From: Clostridia bacterium
GTDB taxonomy: Bacteria > Bacillota > Clostridia > Christensenellales > Borkfalkiaceae
Reading direction: 5' to 3'
Length of the DNA stretch: 46,289 nucleotides
Assembly: GCA_017504655.1 (NCBI GenBank)
Contig: JAFVQT010000041.1
Location: forward strand, 1 to 46,289
Shown: positions 1-7,586 of the stretch, in pieces
Layout: each line of letters starts with the position of its first letter
Numbering within the stretch: the stretch's first letter is position 1
Position numbers and translations under genes: made by a program
The notes under the pieces: generated by a model
The model's input: only the letters and a program-made list of their open reading frames with translations
The model's database searches: none
What the model was told of the DNA's origin: nothing

Positions 1-8
1 ATAAATAA

Positions 9-601
9 GGAAGCGTATCGAAGCGGTCCTCAGCCGAGCGAAGCGAACGCCACGAGCACAAGCGAGTATAACGGGCACAAAGGAAAACTTAAAACGAGAA
101 TAAATATGGAAGCGTATCGAAGCGGTCCTCAGCCGAGCGAAGCGAACGCCACGAGCACAAGCGAGTATAACGGGCACAAAGGAAAGCTTAAAACGAGAAT
201 AAATATGGAAGCGTATCGAAGCGGTCCTCAGCCGAGCGAAGCGAACGCCACGAGCGTAAGCGAGTATAACGGGCACAAAGGAAAGCTTAAAACGAGAATA
301 AATATGGAAGCGTATCGAAGCGGTCCTCAGCCGAGCGAAGAGAACGCCACGAGCGCAAGCGAGTATAACGGGCACAAAGAAAACTTAAAACGAGAATAAA
401 TATGGAAGCGTATCGAAGCGGTCCTCAGCCGAGCGAAGCGAACGCCACGAGCGCAAGTGAGTATAACGGGCACAAAGGAAAACTTAAAACGAGAATAAAT
501 ATGGAAGCGTATCGAAGCGGTCCTCAGCCGAGCTAAGCGAACGCCACGAGCGCAAGCGAGTATAACGGGCACAAAGGAAAACTTAAAACGAGAATAAATA
601 T
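9..601 (+). repeat. Six tandem 98-99 bp repeats derived from the tRNA-Ser 5' half
   Basis: Units start at 9, 108, 207, 306, 404 and 503; the fourth is 98 bp and the others 99 bp. Every unit opens with the first 20 bases of the downstream tRNA-Ser (acceptor strand GGAAGCG and D-arm start), carries about 38 bp of GC-rich filler (AGCGAAGCGAACG type), resumes with TATAACGGGCACA and GGAAA, which resemble the tRNA anticodon arm, and closes with an A-rich spacer ending in ATAAAT. Copies differ by a few substitutions only. The array abuts the intact tRNA at 602 without a gap and runs off, or begins at, the window edge. Because 99 is a multiple of three, frames stay open across units, but no ribosome binding site is seen. 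Confidence 0.9.
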
Positions 602-690
602 GGAAGCGTATCGAAGCGGTCATAACGGGCACGATTGGAAATCGTGTAGTCTTAACGGGCTCAGGGGTTCGAATCCCCTCGCTTCCGCCA
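602..690 (+). tRNA. tRNA-Ser (anticodon GGA)
   Basis: The acceptor stem GGAAGCG (602-608) pairs with CGCTTCC (680-686), followed by discriminator G and an encoded CCA (688-690). The anticodon stem CACGA/TCGTG encloses the loop TTGGAAA with anticodon GGA at 637-639. A long variable arm (AGTC/GGCT) and the T-arm AGGGG-TTCGAAT-CCCCT fit a class II serine tRNA. It is the only complete copy; six partial 5' copies precede it directly. No clear promoter is visible between the last repeat and the tRNA, so transcription probably starts upstream of or inside the array. Confidence 0.95.
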
Positions 691-693
691 AAG

Positions 694-729
694 CAAAGGG
701 CACACCCGCGTGGGGTGTGCCCTTTGTTT
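694..729 (+). terminator. Rho-independent terminator of tRNA-Ser
   Basis: A 13-bp stem, CAAAGGGCACACC paired with GGTGTGCCCTTTG, is followed by TTTT directly after the tRNA CCA end. Confidence 0.85.
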
Positions 730-735
730 TATCGT

Positions 736-956
736 AAGCAGGGGATTTGAATCAAAATCTGCAAGATTTTGGTTCGCGCTTTTGCGTAGCAAATGCAAGA
801 GAGCGAAGCGAACGCTCTCCCCTCGCTTCATATATAATAAAAGGGATTCTAACAAAATTTGCTTGCAAATTTTGAGCGCATTCCGTAAGGAATCTTGCCG
901 AGAGTTCTCGCTTGCGAGAAACGGCAATATCCCCTCGCTTATGCAAATTTTGCATA
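736..956 (+). repeat. Hairpin-rich region with two interrupted tRNA T-arm copies
   Basis: Non-coding. GGGGATTTGAATC (739-751) and TCCCCTCGCTTC (818-829) resemble the two halves of the tRNA-Ser T-arm and acceptor end, pushed about 65 bp apart. A second pair is GGGATTCTAAC (843-853) and ATCCCCTCGCTTA (929-941). The intervening DNA is a string of short perfect hairpins: AAAATCT-GCA-AGATTTT (754-770), TTTGC-GTA-GCAAA (781-793), GAGAGCG/CGCTCTC (799-819), AAAATTTGC-TT-GCAAATTTT (854-873) and TTCTCGC-TT-GCGAGAA (905-920). The motif AGCGAAGCGAACG here is shared with the upstream tandem repeats. Confidence 0.7.
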
Positions 957-981
957 AATACTCATAAAAAAGCAAAATCTG

Positions 982-1010
982 TTGACAAAATTCGCCTTTG
1001 CTTCTATAAT
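982..1010 (+). promoter_or_regulatory. Consensus promoter for the YccF-like gene
   Basis: TTGACA (982-987) and TATAAT (1005-1010) are separated by 17 bp, a perfect housekeeping promoter, 48 bp before the start codon at 1058. Confidence 0.9.
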
Positions 1011-1057
1011 AAATTTATGCTTGCTCTTGCAGGTAAAGATTATAAGGAGGAGGATTT

Positions 1058-1414
1058 ATGAAGGTTATAGGCAACATTATATGGTTGATTATTACAGGTA
1101 TCACTACGGGTATACTTTGGATTGTTGAAGGTGTCATATGGTGCGTTACAATCGTTGGTATTCCGTTTGGTATACAAGCCTTTAAGATTGCGCGACTTGC
1201 TGTATGGCCGTTTGGCAAAGAGGTTAAGGATGTTTTCCATAAGCATCCGATAGCTAACCTAATCTGGGTTATTTTTGGCGGTTTGGCTCTTTTCTTTGCT
1301 TACTTAATTTTAGGTGTAGTTTGGTGCATAACTATTATTGGTATTCCATTCGGAAAGCAATGCTTTAAGCTCGCAAAATTGGCAATCGGCCCGTTTGGCG
1401 CAGAGGTTGTATAA
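1058..1414 (+). CDS. YccF-like small membrane protein
   Basis: The 118-residue protein is built of two related halves, each a hydrophobic stretch ending in a GIPFG motif: WCVTIVGIPFGIQAFK near residues 28-43 and WCITIIGIPFGKQCFK near 88-103. This duplicated pattern is typical of the YccF / inner membrane component family (DUF307). Around four hydrophobic segments predict an integral membrane protein; the biochemical role of the family is not established. A TAAGGAGG ribosome binding site stands just upstream of ATG 1058. It has its own consensus promoter and terminator and so appears monocistronic. Confidence 0.85.
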   Translation: MKVIGNIIWLIITGITTGILWIVEGVIWCVTIVGIPFGIQAFKIARLAVWPFGKEVKDVFHKHPIANLIWVIFGGLALFFAYLILGVVWCITIIGIPFGKQCFKLAKLAIGPFGAEVV

Positions 1415-1433
1415 TATTTACCAAAATAAGATT

Positions 1434-1465
1434 CCGATGCGAAAATCTCTTCGCATCGGTTTTTT
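1434..1465 (+). terminator. Terminator after the YccF-like gene
   Basis: The 10-bp stem CCGATGCGAA/TTCGCATCGG with a 6-nt loop is followed by six T residues. Confidence 0.9.
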
Positions 1466-1511
1466 ATATGCTCAAAGATAAAAATTTTAAGATATAATTT
1501 ACTTAAATTTG

Positions 1512-1540
1512 TTGAACTGTTTTATGCTTTGTGTTATAAT
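1512..1540 (+). promoter_or_regulatory. Promoter for hpt
   Basis: TTGAAC (1512-1517), a 17-bp spacer and TATAAT (1535-1540) lie 30 bp upstream of the hpt start codon. Confidence 0.85.
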
Positions 1541-1569
1541 TTAAACATTATTTAAATAGGGGACGACCT

Positions 1570-2109
1570 ATGACTACAAAAGAGCACAATCAAAGAATAA
1601 AGAGAATAATAATTTCTGACGAGCAAATTCAAGAAAAAATCAAAGAGGTAGGCGCAAAGCTTTCTGTAGAATACGAGGGTAAGCCCTTGCTTTTAGTCAG
1701 CGTTTTAAAGGGTGCGTTCATATTTATGGCAGACCTTTGCAGAGCAATTAAAATTCCTACCGAAATTGATTTTATGAGTGCAAGCAGTTACGGGGCAGGC
1801 ACTGTTTCTTCGGGAACTGTAAGAATCGATTTTGACCTTAAGCACGATATCTCCAACTATCACGTTGTAATAGTAGAGGATATTATTGATACGGGCAGAA
1901 CTCTTAAAGAAATCGTTCGCCTTTTAAACGGAAGAAATCCTCTTTCAATAAAGGTCGTAACTCTTTTAGATAAGCCGTCAAGAAGGGTGGTTGAGTTTGA
2001 AGCAGACGAGGCACTTTTTACCATTCCCGACCTATTCGTAATTGGCTACGGTCTTGATTATAACGAGTATTACAGAAACTTACCATACATAGCCGAATAC
2101 GAGGAATAA
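1570..2109 (+). CDS. hpt: Hypoxanthine phosphoribosyltransferase
   Basis: This cytosolic purine salvage enzyme transfers phosphoribose from PRPP to hypoxanthine or guanine. The 179-residue length is normal for the family. The PRPP-binding signature VEDIIDTGRTL spans residues 102-112, and the N-terminal VSVLKGAFIFMADL segment is the usual loop I region. The C-terminal FVIGYGLDYNEYYRNLPYIA is characteristic of bacterial Hpt. ATG 1570 follows a GGGGAC-type ribosome binding site. The gene has its own promoter and terminator. It is not beside tilS/ftsH, where many Firmicutes keep it. Confidence 0.96.
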   Translation: MTTKEHNQRIKRIIISDEQIQEKIKEVGAKLSVEYEGKPLLLVSVLKGAFIFMADLCRAIKIPTEIDFMSASSYGAGTVSSGTVRIDFDLKHDISNYHVVIVEDIIDTGRTLKEIVRLLNGRNPLSIKVVTLLDKPSRRVVEFEADEALFTIPDLFVIGYGLDYNEYYRNLPYIAEYEE

Positions 2110-2142
2110 TACAAAATAAAAGTTTATAAAACAGCAAAAAGT

Positions 2143-2172
2143 TAGCCGATAAGTTGATTATCGGCTATTTTT
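2143..2172. terminator. Bidirectional terminator between hpt and asd
   Basis: The stem TAGCCGATAA/TTATCGGCTA with a 5-nt loop is followed by TTTTTATT on the plus strand and has an A-rich flank that gives a U tract on the minus strand. It lies between convergent genes and touches the asd stop codon. Confidence 0.85.
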
Positions 2173-3154
2173 ATTGTAATTTACCGTAAGAAACAAGTGC
2201 TTGGGCAATTTGTACTGCGTTTAGCGCAGCACCCTTTAATGTGTTGTCACCCACGCAAAAATAACTGAGTCCACTTTTAAAAGCAAGGCTTCGCTTAATT
2301 CTTCCAATTAAAACGTCGTCTATGCCGTCTGCCTTTTGCGGTGTCGGTAAGTCGCAAAGCCGTGTTCCCTTTACCGAGCGAAAAAGTGTTTTTATATCCT
2401 CGTCTAAAAATTCCTTTTCAAGCTCTGCCTCAACGCTTACTCCGTGGCAATTTTCAATTGGAACTCTGACGCAGGTCGCGGAAATTTGCAATCTTTTACC
2501 AAGTATTTTTTGGGTTTCGTTAATCAATTTCAGCTCTTCGTCAGTGTAGCCGTAAACAGAATAATTGCCAATCTCGGGAATAAAATTTTTACTTGCATCA
2601 ACCTTGTAAAATTTGGGCTTTTCACCGTTTTTCGAGGATAGAAAATCGTTAATTCCCCTTTGCCCGCTACCGCTGATCGCTTGATAAGTAGTAAAAATTA
2701 CCCTTTTAACACCAAAACGGCTGTCAAGCATTTTTAAGGGTAAAACGGCAATCGCCGTAGAGCAATTTGGGTTGGAAATCAGTCTGGAGTCTGTTGTTTT
2801 TAATATTTCTCCGTTTATTTCCGGCACAACTAAAGGGATGTTTTTGCTTTGTCTGAACGCGCTGGAATTATCAATTACAAAGGCACCGCTTTTTAAGGCG
2901 ATTGGTACAAACTCATTTGATATTTCCTTGCCTGCGCTAAAAAATGCCAAATCAACGCCTGAAAAGCTGTTTTTATCAAGCTTGTTTACGGTGATTTGCT
3001 TGCCAAACGCACGGATTATTTTGCCCTCGCTTTTTTGGGAAGCAAGCAGATTCAGCGTTTTGATGGGAAAGCTGTTTTTTTCTAATACGCTTATAAATTT
3101 ATTGCCAATCAGTCCCGTTGCGCCAACTATAGCAACGTTAAAAGTTTTCTTCAT
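2171..3154 (-). CDS. asd: Aspartate-semialdehyde dehydrogenase
   Basis: It reduces aspartyl phosphate to aspartate semialdehyde with NADPH, the branch point for lysine/diaminopimelate, threonine and methionine. The N-terminus NVAIVGATGLIGNKF (residues 6-20) is the nucleotide-binding glycine loop. SNPNCSTA carries the catalytic cysteine C131. In the C-terminal half, RVPIENCHG holds the conserved H237, although the usual motif reads GHS rather than CHG. Length (327) is normal. It stands alone on the minus strand between hpt and the RNase H gene, without dapA or dapB next to it. Confidence 0.94.
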   Translation of the reverse strand: MKKTFNVAIVGATGLIGNKFISVLEKNSFPIKTLNLLASQKSEGKIIRAFGKQITVNKLDKNSFSGVDLAFFSAGKEISNEFVPIALKSGAFVIDNSSAFRQSKNIPLVVPEINGEILKTTDSRLISNPNCSTAIAVLPLKMLDSRFGVKRVIFTTYQAISGSGQRGINDFLSSKNGEKPKFYKVDASKNFIPEIGNYSVYGYTDEELKLINETQKILGKRLQISATCVRVPIENCHGVSVEAELEKEFLDEDIKTLFRSVKGTRLCDLPTPQKADGIDDVLIGRIKRSLAFKSGLSYFCVGDNTLKGAALNAVQIAQALVSYGKLQ

Positions 3155-3226
3155 ACTTTATTTTATGTAAAAGATAGGTAAAAGGTTAAAAATTTTGCAG
3201 TATTTATCCTTAATAAAATTTTTTAC

Positions 3227-3255
3227 TTGTAAAAAATAAATAAATATGCTAAAAT
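3227..3255 (+). promoter_or_regulatory. Promoter for the RNase H / PucR / S41 group
   Basis: TTGTAA (3227-3232), 17 bp and TAAAAT (3250-3255), 25 bp before the start codon at 3280. Confidence 0.6.
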
Positions 3256-3279
3256 GTTTTTGTTTATAAAGGGAAGTCT

Positions 3280-4521
3280 ATGTCAAAATTTTACGCCGTT
3301 AAGGGCAATGAAAATAAAATATTTACAGAGTGGAGTGAGTGTCAAAGCTTTTTGTCCGAAAATAAGGGTAGTGGAAATAAATACAAGAGCTTTCACACCG
3401 TAGAAGAGGCTGAGGCTTTTTTAGAGGGTAGAGATTACTATGCCGAGATTTTGGCAGACGACCTGTCTAAGGGGTATGCGGTTGCATATACCGACGGAAG
3501 CTTTGAAGAGGGTGTTGGTAAATACTCGTACGGAGTGGTGGCAGTGAGCCCCGAGGGTAAAGAAAGGCTGCTAAGCGGTGTAGGTGAAGAGCCTGCGTTT
3601 TTGCCTACGCGAAATATAGCAGGTGAGGTTGGCGGTGTTTTGACCGCCGTGAGATGGGCGTTTTTAAACGGCTACGAGAAAATTAAAATCTATCACGATT
3701 ACGAGGGTTTGTCGGAATGGGCTTTAGGTCGGTGGGGCACGGGAAGTCCGATTTCGGTATATTACGTAAAGGAATTCGCAAAATATAAGGGTGCGGTGGA
3801 CGTTACCTTCTGTAAGGTTAAGGGGCACAGCAACAACAAGTATAACGAGATGGTGGATAAGCTCGCAAAGGAGGCTCTTTTCGAAGGAAGGGTAGAGTCG
3901 CTTTCCGGCACAGGCTTTAAGATTAGCGGAACCGACGTGTACGGCGATTTGATTGCTTGGATAAACAAAAAAGCACCTAAGGCAAAAATAATGCAAAGGC
4001 TTGGCGGAACGGTGTTTACGTCAGGTGATGATAAGCTTGCCGTATATCCTCGCTTTTCGGCAACCTCGGTTGTGGGAAACGTAGGCTGTCTGTTTTTTAC
4101 AGCTATCTCTTGTGTGCTCGAAAATTTAAGCCAGATGGGCGTTAATCGGCTTATAGAAAGATGTTTGGACGTTCAAATTGAAACAAAGCAGCCTTTAGAC
4201 GGTTTTCATATTTCTGCTCTTGCAATGGATTTTTGCTCTGAAAACTATGCTCCTTCAATTTTGTTCGCCCTTGAAGAAATAGAAAAGGCAATAAAAAAGA
4301 AGCTATGCATAAACGGTAAAATCTCCCTTTATTTCGAGAGGGTGGAAGACCGATTCAGCCTTATAACAAATAACGGAAGCAAGGCTGAATTAGAAGAGGC
4401 TTACGCCTTTTTTTACCAATACAGACTAAACTATTTTAACTTAAATTTAAACCGGGAGCAAGCTGAAAAAATAATCGATAGGTCAAAAGCCTTAACCGGC
4501 TTGCTTAAAACGGAGGGATAA
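3280..4521 (+). CDS. Ribonuclease HI with N-terminal viroplasmin domain and long C-terminal extension
   Basis: It is expected to cleave the RNA strand of RNA-DNA hybrids. Residues 1-50 (KFYAVKGN, WSECQSFL, FHTVEEAEAFL) match the caulimovirus viroplasmin / RNase H1 N-terminal fold that binds hybrids. Residues 66-203 are an RNase H domain with all four catalytic acids visible: D72 in YTDGSF, E116 in AGEVGG, D140 in YHDYEG, D193 in EMVDKLA; H183 in KGHS is also present. Residues 204-413 form an extra domain of about 210 residues that I do not recognise. It includes GGTVFTSGDDKLAVYP and may be a second folded unit. Typical bacterial two-domain RNase HI proteins are 200-250 residues, so this one is unusually long. 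Its stop overlaps the next start by one base (ATAATG). Confidence 0.88.
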   Translation: MSKFYAVKGNENKIFTEWSECQSFLSENKGSGNKYKSFHTVEEAEAFLEGRDYYAEILADDLSKGYAVAYTDGSFEEGVGKYSYGVVAVSPEGKERLLSGVGEEPAFLPTRNIAGEVGGVLTAVRWAFLNGYEKIKIYHDYEGLSEWALGRWGTGSPISVYYVKEFAKYKGAVDVTFCKVKGHSNNKYNEMVDKLAKEALFEGRVESLSGTGFKISGTDVYGDLIAWINKKAPKAKIMQRLGGTVFTSGDDKLAVYPRFSATSVVGNVGCLFFTAISCVLENLSQMGVNRLIERCLDVQIETKQPLDGFHISALAMDFCSENYAPSILFALEEIEKAIKKKLCINGKISLYFERVEDRFSLITNNGSKAELEEAYAFFYQYRLNYFNLNLNREQAEKIIDRSKALTGLLKTEG

Positions 4522-5570
4522 TGGATATAGAAATAATCCGAATGTTAAATCACGTGAAGGAAACGACGGGTAAAGAAATAAGAGTGTACTCTGATACGCA
4601 AGACGATTTTTATTCCACCTTGGGCGCGGATATGCCTGAAAGGCTTTCCGACAAGGTGAGAGAAACCGTTATAAACGAACAGAACTCAAAGACGTATTTT
4701 TCGTTTAAGTATAACGCTCAAAGATACGTTGGCTACGTCGACGGAATAGAGGAATCCGATAAGACTATAGCAACGCTTATAGCAACTCTTTTAGAAAATG
4801 CTACGGGCAAGGATTTTTCTGCAAGCAGAGAGGATTCCTTAAAGAGCGCGATACTTGGCGAGTGCAGTGGGATACGTCTTCAAAAGCTGATTGGTAAATA
4901 TTCTATTCCCGACCTGCCTTGCACGGCTACCGCCGTCTACGTTCCGAGCGGAAGGGTAGAGGACGTAGTTAATTTTATAGAAAATTTCAAGACTGACCCA
5001 AGCGATATCTGCACGCCCATCGACGATTTTTCCTGTGCGTACATTAGATTTGGCAGGTCGCAAGAGGACAGTGAATACCGTTCGCTGACTGATTTTGCTT
5101 ACCTTTTGTCAAGCTCTATAGCAGAAGAATTGGGTATAGCGGTAAAGATTGGTATAGGAAGTGCCGTTTCAAGCTTTACCGACTGTTCGGTGTCGTACCA
5201 TCAGGCGTTGACGTCAATCAGAATGGACGGAGTGTTTGGCGGTAAGTCAAGGGTTTCAACCTATAAGGAATACGTTTTAGTAAAGATGCTTGAGGATATG
5301 CCAAAGCATAAATTGCAGGAGTTTCTTGATATTTTGGAAGATCAAGAGGCAAAGAGCATGTTTGCCGATTCTGAAATGGTGACGACTGCTGAGGAATTTT
5401 TGCACACGAGTCTAAACGTTTCCGAAACCTCGCGCAATCTCTATATGCACAGAAACACGCTAATGTACAGACTGGATAAAATTGAAAGGGCAACGGGGCT
5501 TGACATTCGCAAATTCCAAGATGCAATGACGTTCAGGCTTATAATGATTTTACACAAGCTGCTTGGATAA
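4521..5570 (+). CDS. PucR/CdaR-type transcriptional regulator
   Basis: The last 60 residues (LHTSLNVSETSRNLYMHRNT, then LMYRLDKIERATGLDI) form the PucR-type C-terminal helix-turn-helix found in CdaR and PucR activators. The middle (about 105-250) looks like the GGDEF-related sensory region of that family, with FSCAYIRFGRS and VKIGIGSAVSSF. The ligand cannot be read from the sequence. CdaR relatives sense sugar acids, but no such catabolic genes are nearby. It starts at an ATG overlapping the RNase H stop by one base, behind a CGGAGGG site, so the two are translationally coupled. Confidence 0.85.
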   Translation: MDIEIIRMLNHVKETTGKEIRVYSDTQDDFYSTLGADMPERLSDKVRETVINEQNSKTYFSFKYNAQRYVGYVDGIEESDKTIATLIATLLENATGKDFSASREDSLKSAILGECSGIRLQKLIGKYSIPDLPCTATAVYVPSGRVEDVVNFIENFKTDPSDICTPIDDFSCAYIRFGRSQEDSEYRSLTDFAYLLSSSIAEELGIAVKIGIGSAVSSFTDCSVSYHQALTSIRMDGVFGGKSRVSTYKEYVLVKMLEDMPKHKLQEFLDILEDQEAKSMFADSEMVTTAEEFLHTSLNVSETSRNLYMHRNTLMYRLDKIERATGLDIRKFQDAMTFRLIMILHKLLG

Positions 5571-5589
5571 TTTTTGTAGGAGATTTATT

Positions 5590-6864
5590 TTGAAAAGGTT
5601 TTTGGCAATATTAGGCGTTCTGGTATTTGGCGCAGGTATGTTTTTTGCGGGATTTTTCGTGAGAAACTACACCGACCCGGACTTGGCGTCACTCAAGTTT
5701 ATACTTGATAAGTATAAAAAATATTATCTTGAGGAAGAAGAGGATTATCTCGAGATTATGGTCGAGGGGCTTTTGGATCAGTACTCAGACTATTACACTA
5801 AAGAGGAATACGAGATAATCAAAAAGTCTGCGCAAGGCGTAAGGGCAGGCGTAGGGCTTACCGTGGCAGATCACGGTGGCGACGCTTACGTTTACAGTGT
5901 AAAAGGCAACTCTCCCGCGGAGATAGCCGGTGTTGAAAGGGGAGGAATTATCGTAGGTATAAAAAAAGCGACTGAGGAGCAATTTCAGTCGGTTGATTAC
6001 AAGTCGTTTTCTTCCACTATAAGCGCGATAGCAGACGGAGAAAAATTTAACATAAAGGTCGTTTACGGTGACGAAGAAAGGGAGTTTGAGCTTGCAAAGA
6101 GAGAGTATACCGAAACGTACGTGTTTTATACCGATTCCACGGGCTCTTACCGTTTTACGGACGGAGGAGGAAAGGATGTAAAGCTCGTGCACGGCGAAAA
6201 TCAATTGGGCGTGGCAATCCCGTCGGATACGGCGTATTTAAAATACGTTTCGTTTAATGGCACTACAAACGACCTGTACGGCTCTAAAAAGCAAGTAAAG
6301 ACCGTTATGGATAAGTTTAAGGAAACGGGCAAGAGCAAGATTATAATCGACCTGCGCGGTAATGGCGGTGGGTTTATGGATATAATGTGCGATTTGACCG
6401 CCCACTTTGTCGGGGCGGATGCAAACTCTAAGCCGTTGGTTTCATACGCCTTGTATAAAGACGGTAAAAAGGACGAGTTCAATTCAGCCTCTGTCAAGTA
6501 TAACGACTACGGCTTTGAAAGTATAATTATTCTTGCAAACGACGGTACGGCATCGGCATCGGAGGCGTTTATAGGCGCGTGCTTAGACTACGATTCCCGC
6601 AACGTCGTAAAGGTTGTTTTATCTAAAAACGCAAGGGGTGAATACAGGTCTTACGGCAAGGGAATTATGCAGACAACCTTTGAAAACGTAGGTGTCGGCG
6701 ATGCTATTAAGCTCACGACGGCTAAAATCTATTGGCCAAAGTCTAACGTGTCAATTCACGGCGTAGGCATAACCAAAGGATTAAGCGGATTCGAGGGTAA
6801 AATTTTAGAGGCCCCGTTTGAGGAAAACGTAGACTGCGAGCTTTTATACGCCCTATCCCTATAA
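5590..6864 (+). CDS. S41 family C-terminal processing peptidase
   Basis: A membrane-anchored serine protease of the CtpA/Tsp type. I place the start at TTG 5590 because AGGAG sits 7-8 bases upstream and the product then begins MKRFLAILGVLVFG, a signal-anchor. The in-frame ATG at 5563 would overlap the pucR end and has no good ribosome site. After the anchor come a short helical region (DYLEIMVEGLLDQYSDYY), a PDZ domain (GVGLTVADHGG to about the SFSSTISAI segment) and the protease core. The core holds IIIDLRGNGGG, the nucleophile serine in NDGTASASEAF, and the general-base lysine in SYGKGIMQT. It is last in the RNase H-pucR group and ends at a terminator. Confidence 0.9.
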   Translation: MKRFLAILGVLVFGAGMFFAGFFVRNYTDPDLASLKFILDKYKKYYLEEEEDYLEIMVEGLLDQYSDYYTKEEYEIIKKSAQGVRAGVGLTVADHGGDAYVYSVKGNSPAEIAGVERGGIIVGIKKATEEQFQSVDYKSFSSTISAIADGEKFNIKVVYGDEEREFELAKREYTETYVFYTDSTGSYRFTDGGGKDVKLVHGENQLGVAIPSDTAYLKYVSFNGTTNDLYGSKKQVKTVMDKFKETGKSKIIIDLRGNGGGFMDIMCDLTAHFVGADANSKPLVSYALYKDGKKDEFNSASVKYNDYGFESIIILANDGTASASEAFIGACLDYDSRNVVKVVLSKNARGEYRSYGKGIMQTTFENVGVGDAIKLTTAKIYWPKSNVSIHGVGITKGLSGFEGKILEAPFEENVDCELLYALSL

Positions 6865-7215
6865 TTAACCTAAATAATTTTCAATGGTCGTCCCAACGTC
6901 TGTTGGGGCGACGTTTTTTATGGGTGATAAATAATCGCATGGCTTTAACTGCTCTTTAGAATCTTTATTTTCAGGCTGAGGCTTTGCAAGCAATGAGGAC
7001 AGAAGGGGCAGTAGCGATTTTATTCCGTCACCGCCCGAAAGAGCGTTTGCAAAATCATCAGAGCATAAAAAGTCAACTGTTTTTTTGTCAACGCCAAGCA
7101 GATTGAAAACGGGCGAAAATGATGCAAAATCTATGCGGGTAAGTAAGTCCTTAAATGAGGAAAATTTTTCTCCCCCAAGCAAAAGTCCAATCAGTAGTAG
7201 TGGTAAAATATTCAT
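6865..7215 (-). CDS. Small hypothetical protein, 116 residues
   Basis: I do not recognise this protein. The N-terminus MNILPLLLIGLLLGG is hydrophobic and could be a membrane anchor or signal-like segment; the rest is polar with leucine-rich stretches (SLLPLLSSLLAK). ATG 7215 has an excellent AAGGAGAT site 6-7 bases upstream, which argues that it is expressed. Its stop codon abuts the stop of the S41 gene, and its last codons contain that gene's terminator. It is divergent from the next small gene at 7291, and the two probably share a 75-bp promoter region. Confidence 0.7.
   Translation of the reverse strand: MNILPLLLIGLLLGGEKFSSFKDLLTRIDFASFSPVFNLLGVDKKTVDFLCSDDFANALSGGDGIKSLLPLLSSLLAKPQPENKDSKEQLKPCDYLSPIKNVAPTDVGTTIENYLG
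6889..6919 (+). terminator. Terminator of the S41 operon, inside the 3' end of the opposing gene
   Basis: CGTCCCAAC pairs with GTTGGGGCGACG with small bulges, followed by TTTTTT. It lies within the coding sequence for the C-terminus of the minus-strand gene ending at 6865. Confidence 0.7.
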
Positions 7216-7290
7216 AGTATCTCCTTATAAACGGTATTGGTAACATTTTTAACTTTGCCTTGCATAAATATGTTGTAGCGGAGAAAAAAT

Positions 7291-7578
7291 ATGAAGGATT
7301 TTAACAGTTTTCAAGGCAGTCAAGGCAGTCGTGACGAAAAGTTGAATTTTAACGGCTCTCCATACGAGATGTTTGCAAGCCTTTCTAAAAAATATGAGGG
7401 CAAGAGCTCAGACGAGCTTATGCAAGCAATTTTAAAGCAGGCAGAGCAGGGTCGCAAAAACGGAACGCTGACCGACAGCGATATAGATAATTTCGTTTCT
7501 ACCGTCACGCCACTTTTAAACGATAAACAAAAAAAGACTTTAGCTGCAGTAGTCAACAGGCTTAAAAAAATAAAGTGA
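7291..7578 (+). CDS. Small hypothetical protein, 95 residues
   Basis: No family recognised. The N-terminal 30 residues are low-complexity and polar (FNSFQGSQGSRDEK). Residues 35-95 look helical and end with DSDIDNFVSTVTPLLNDKQK and a basic tail RLKKIK. The start at ATG 7291 follows GCGGAGAAAAAAT, an acceptable ribosome site. It faces away from the other small gene at 7215, suggesting a functional or regulatory pair. It ends 8 bp from the convergent desulfurase-like gene. Confidence 0.65.
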   Translation: MKDFNSFQGSQGSRDEKLNFNGSPYEMFASLSKKYEGKSSDELMQAILKQAEQGRKNGTLTDSDIDNFVSTVTPLLNDKQKKTLAAVVNRLKKIK

Positions 7579-7586
7579 AAAGCTTT

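Noticed and set aside
106..399. 97-residue repetitive open frame (three 33-residue repeats) in the tRNA-derived array
   Set aside because: The frame stays open only because the unit is 99 bp; there is no ribosome binding site, and similar open frames occur on the other strand. The DNA is explained by the tRNA-derived repeat.
1..601. CRISPR array
   Set aside because: The repeats are contiguous 99-bp units without unique spacers and match the adjacent tRNA.
5563..5590. ATG 5563 as start of the S41 peptidase
   Set aside because: It lies in the pucR end with no ribosome site; TTG 5590 has AGGAG at good spacing and yields a clean signal-anchor.
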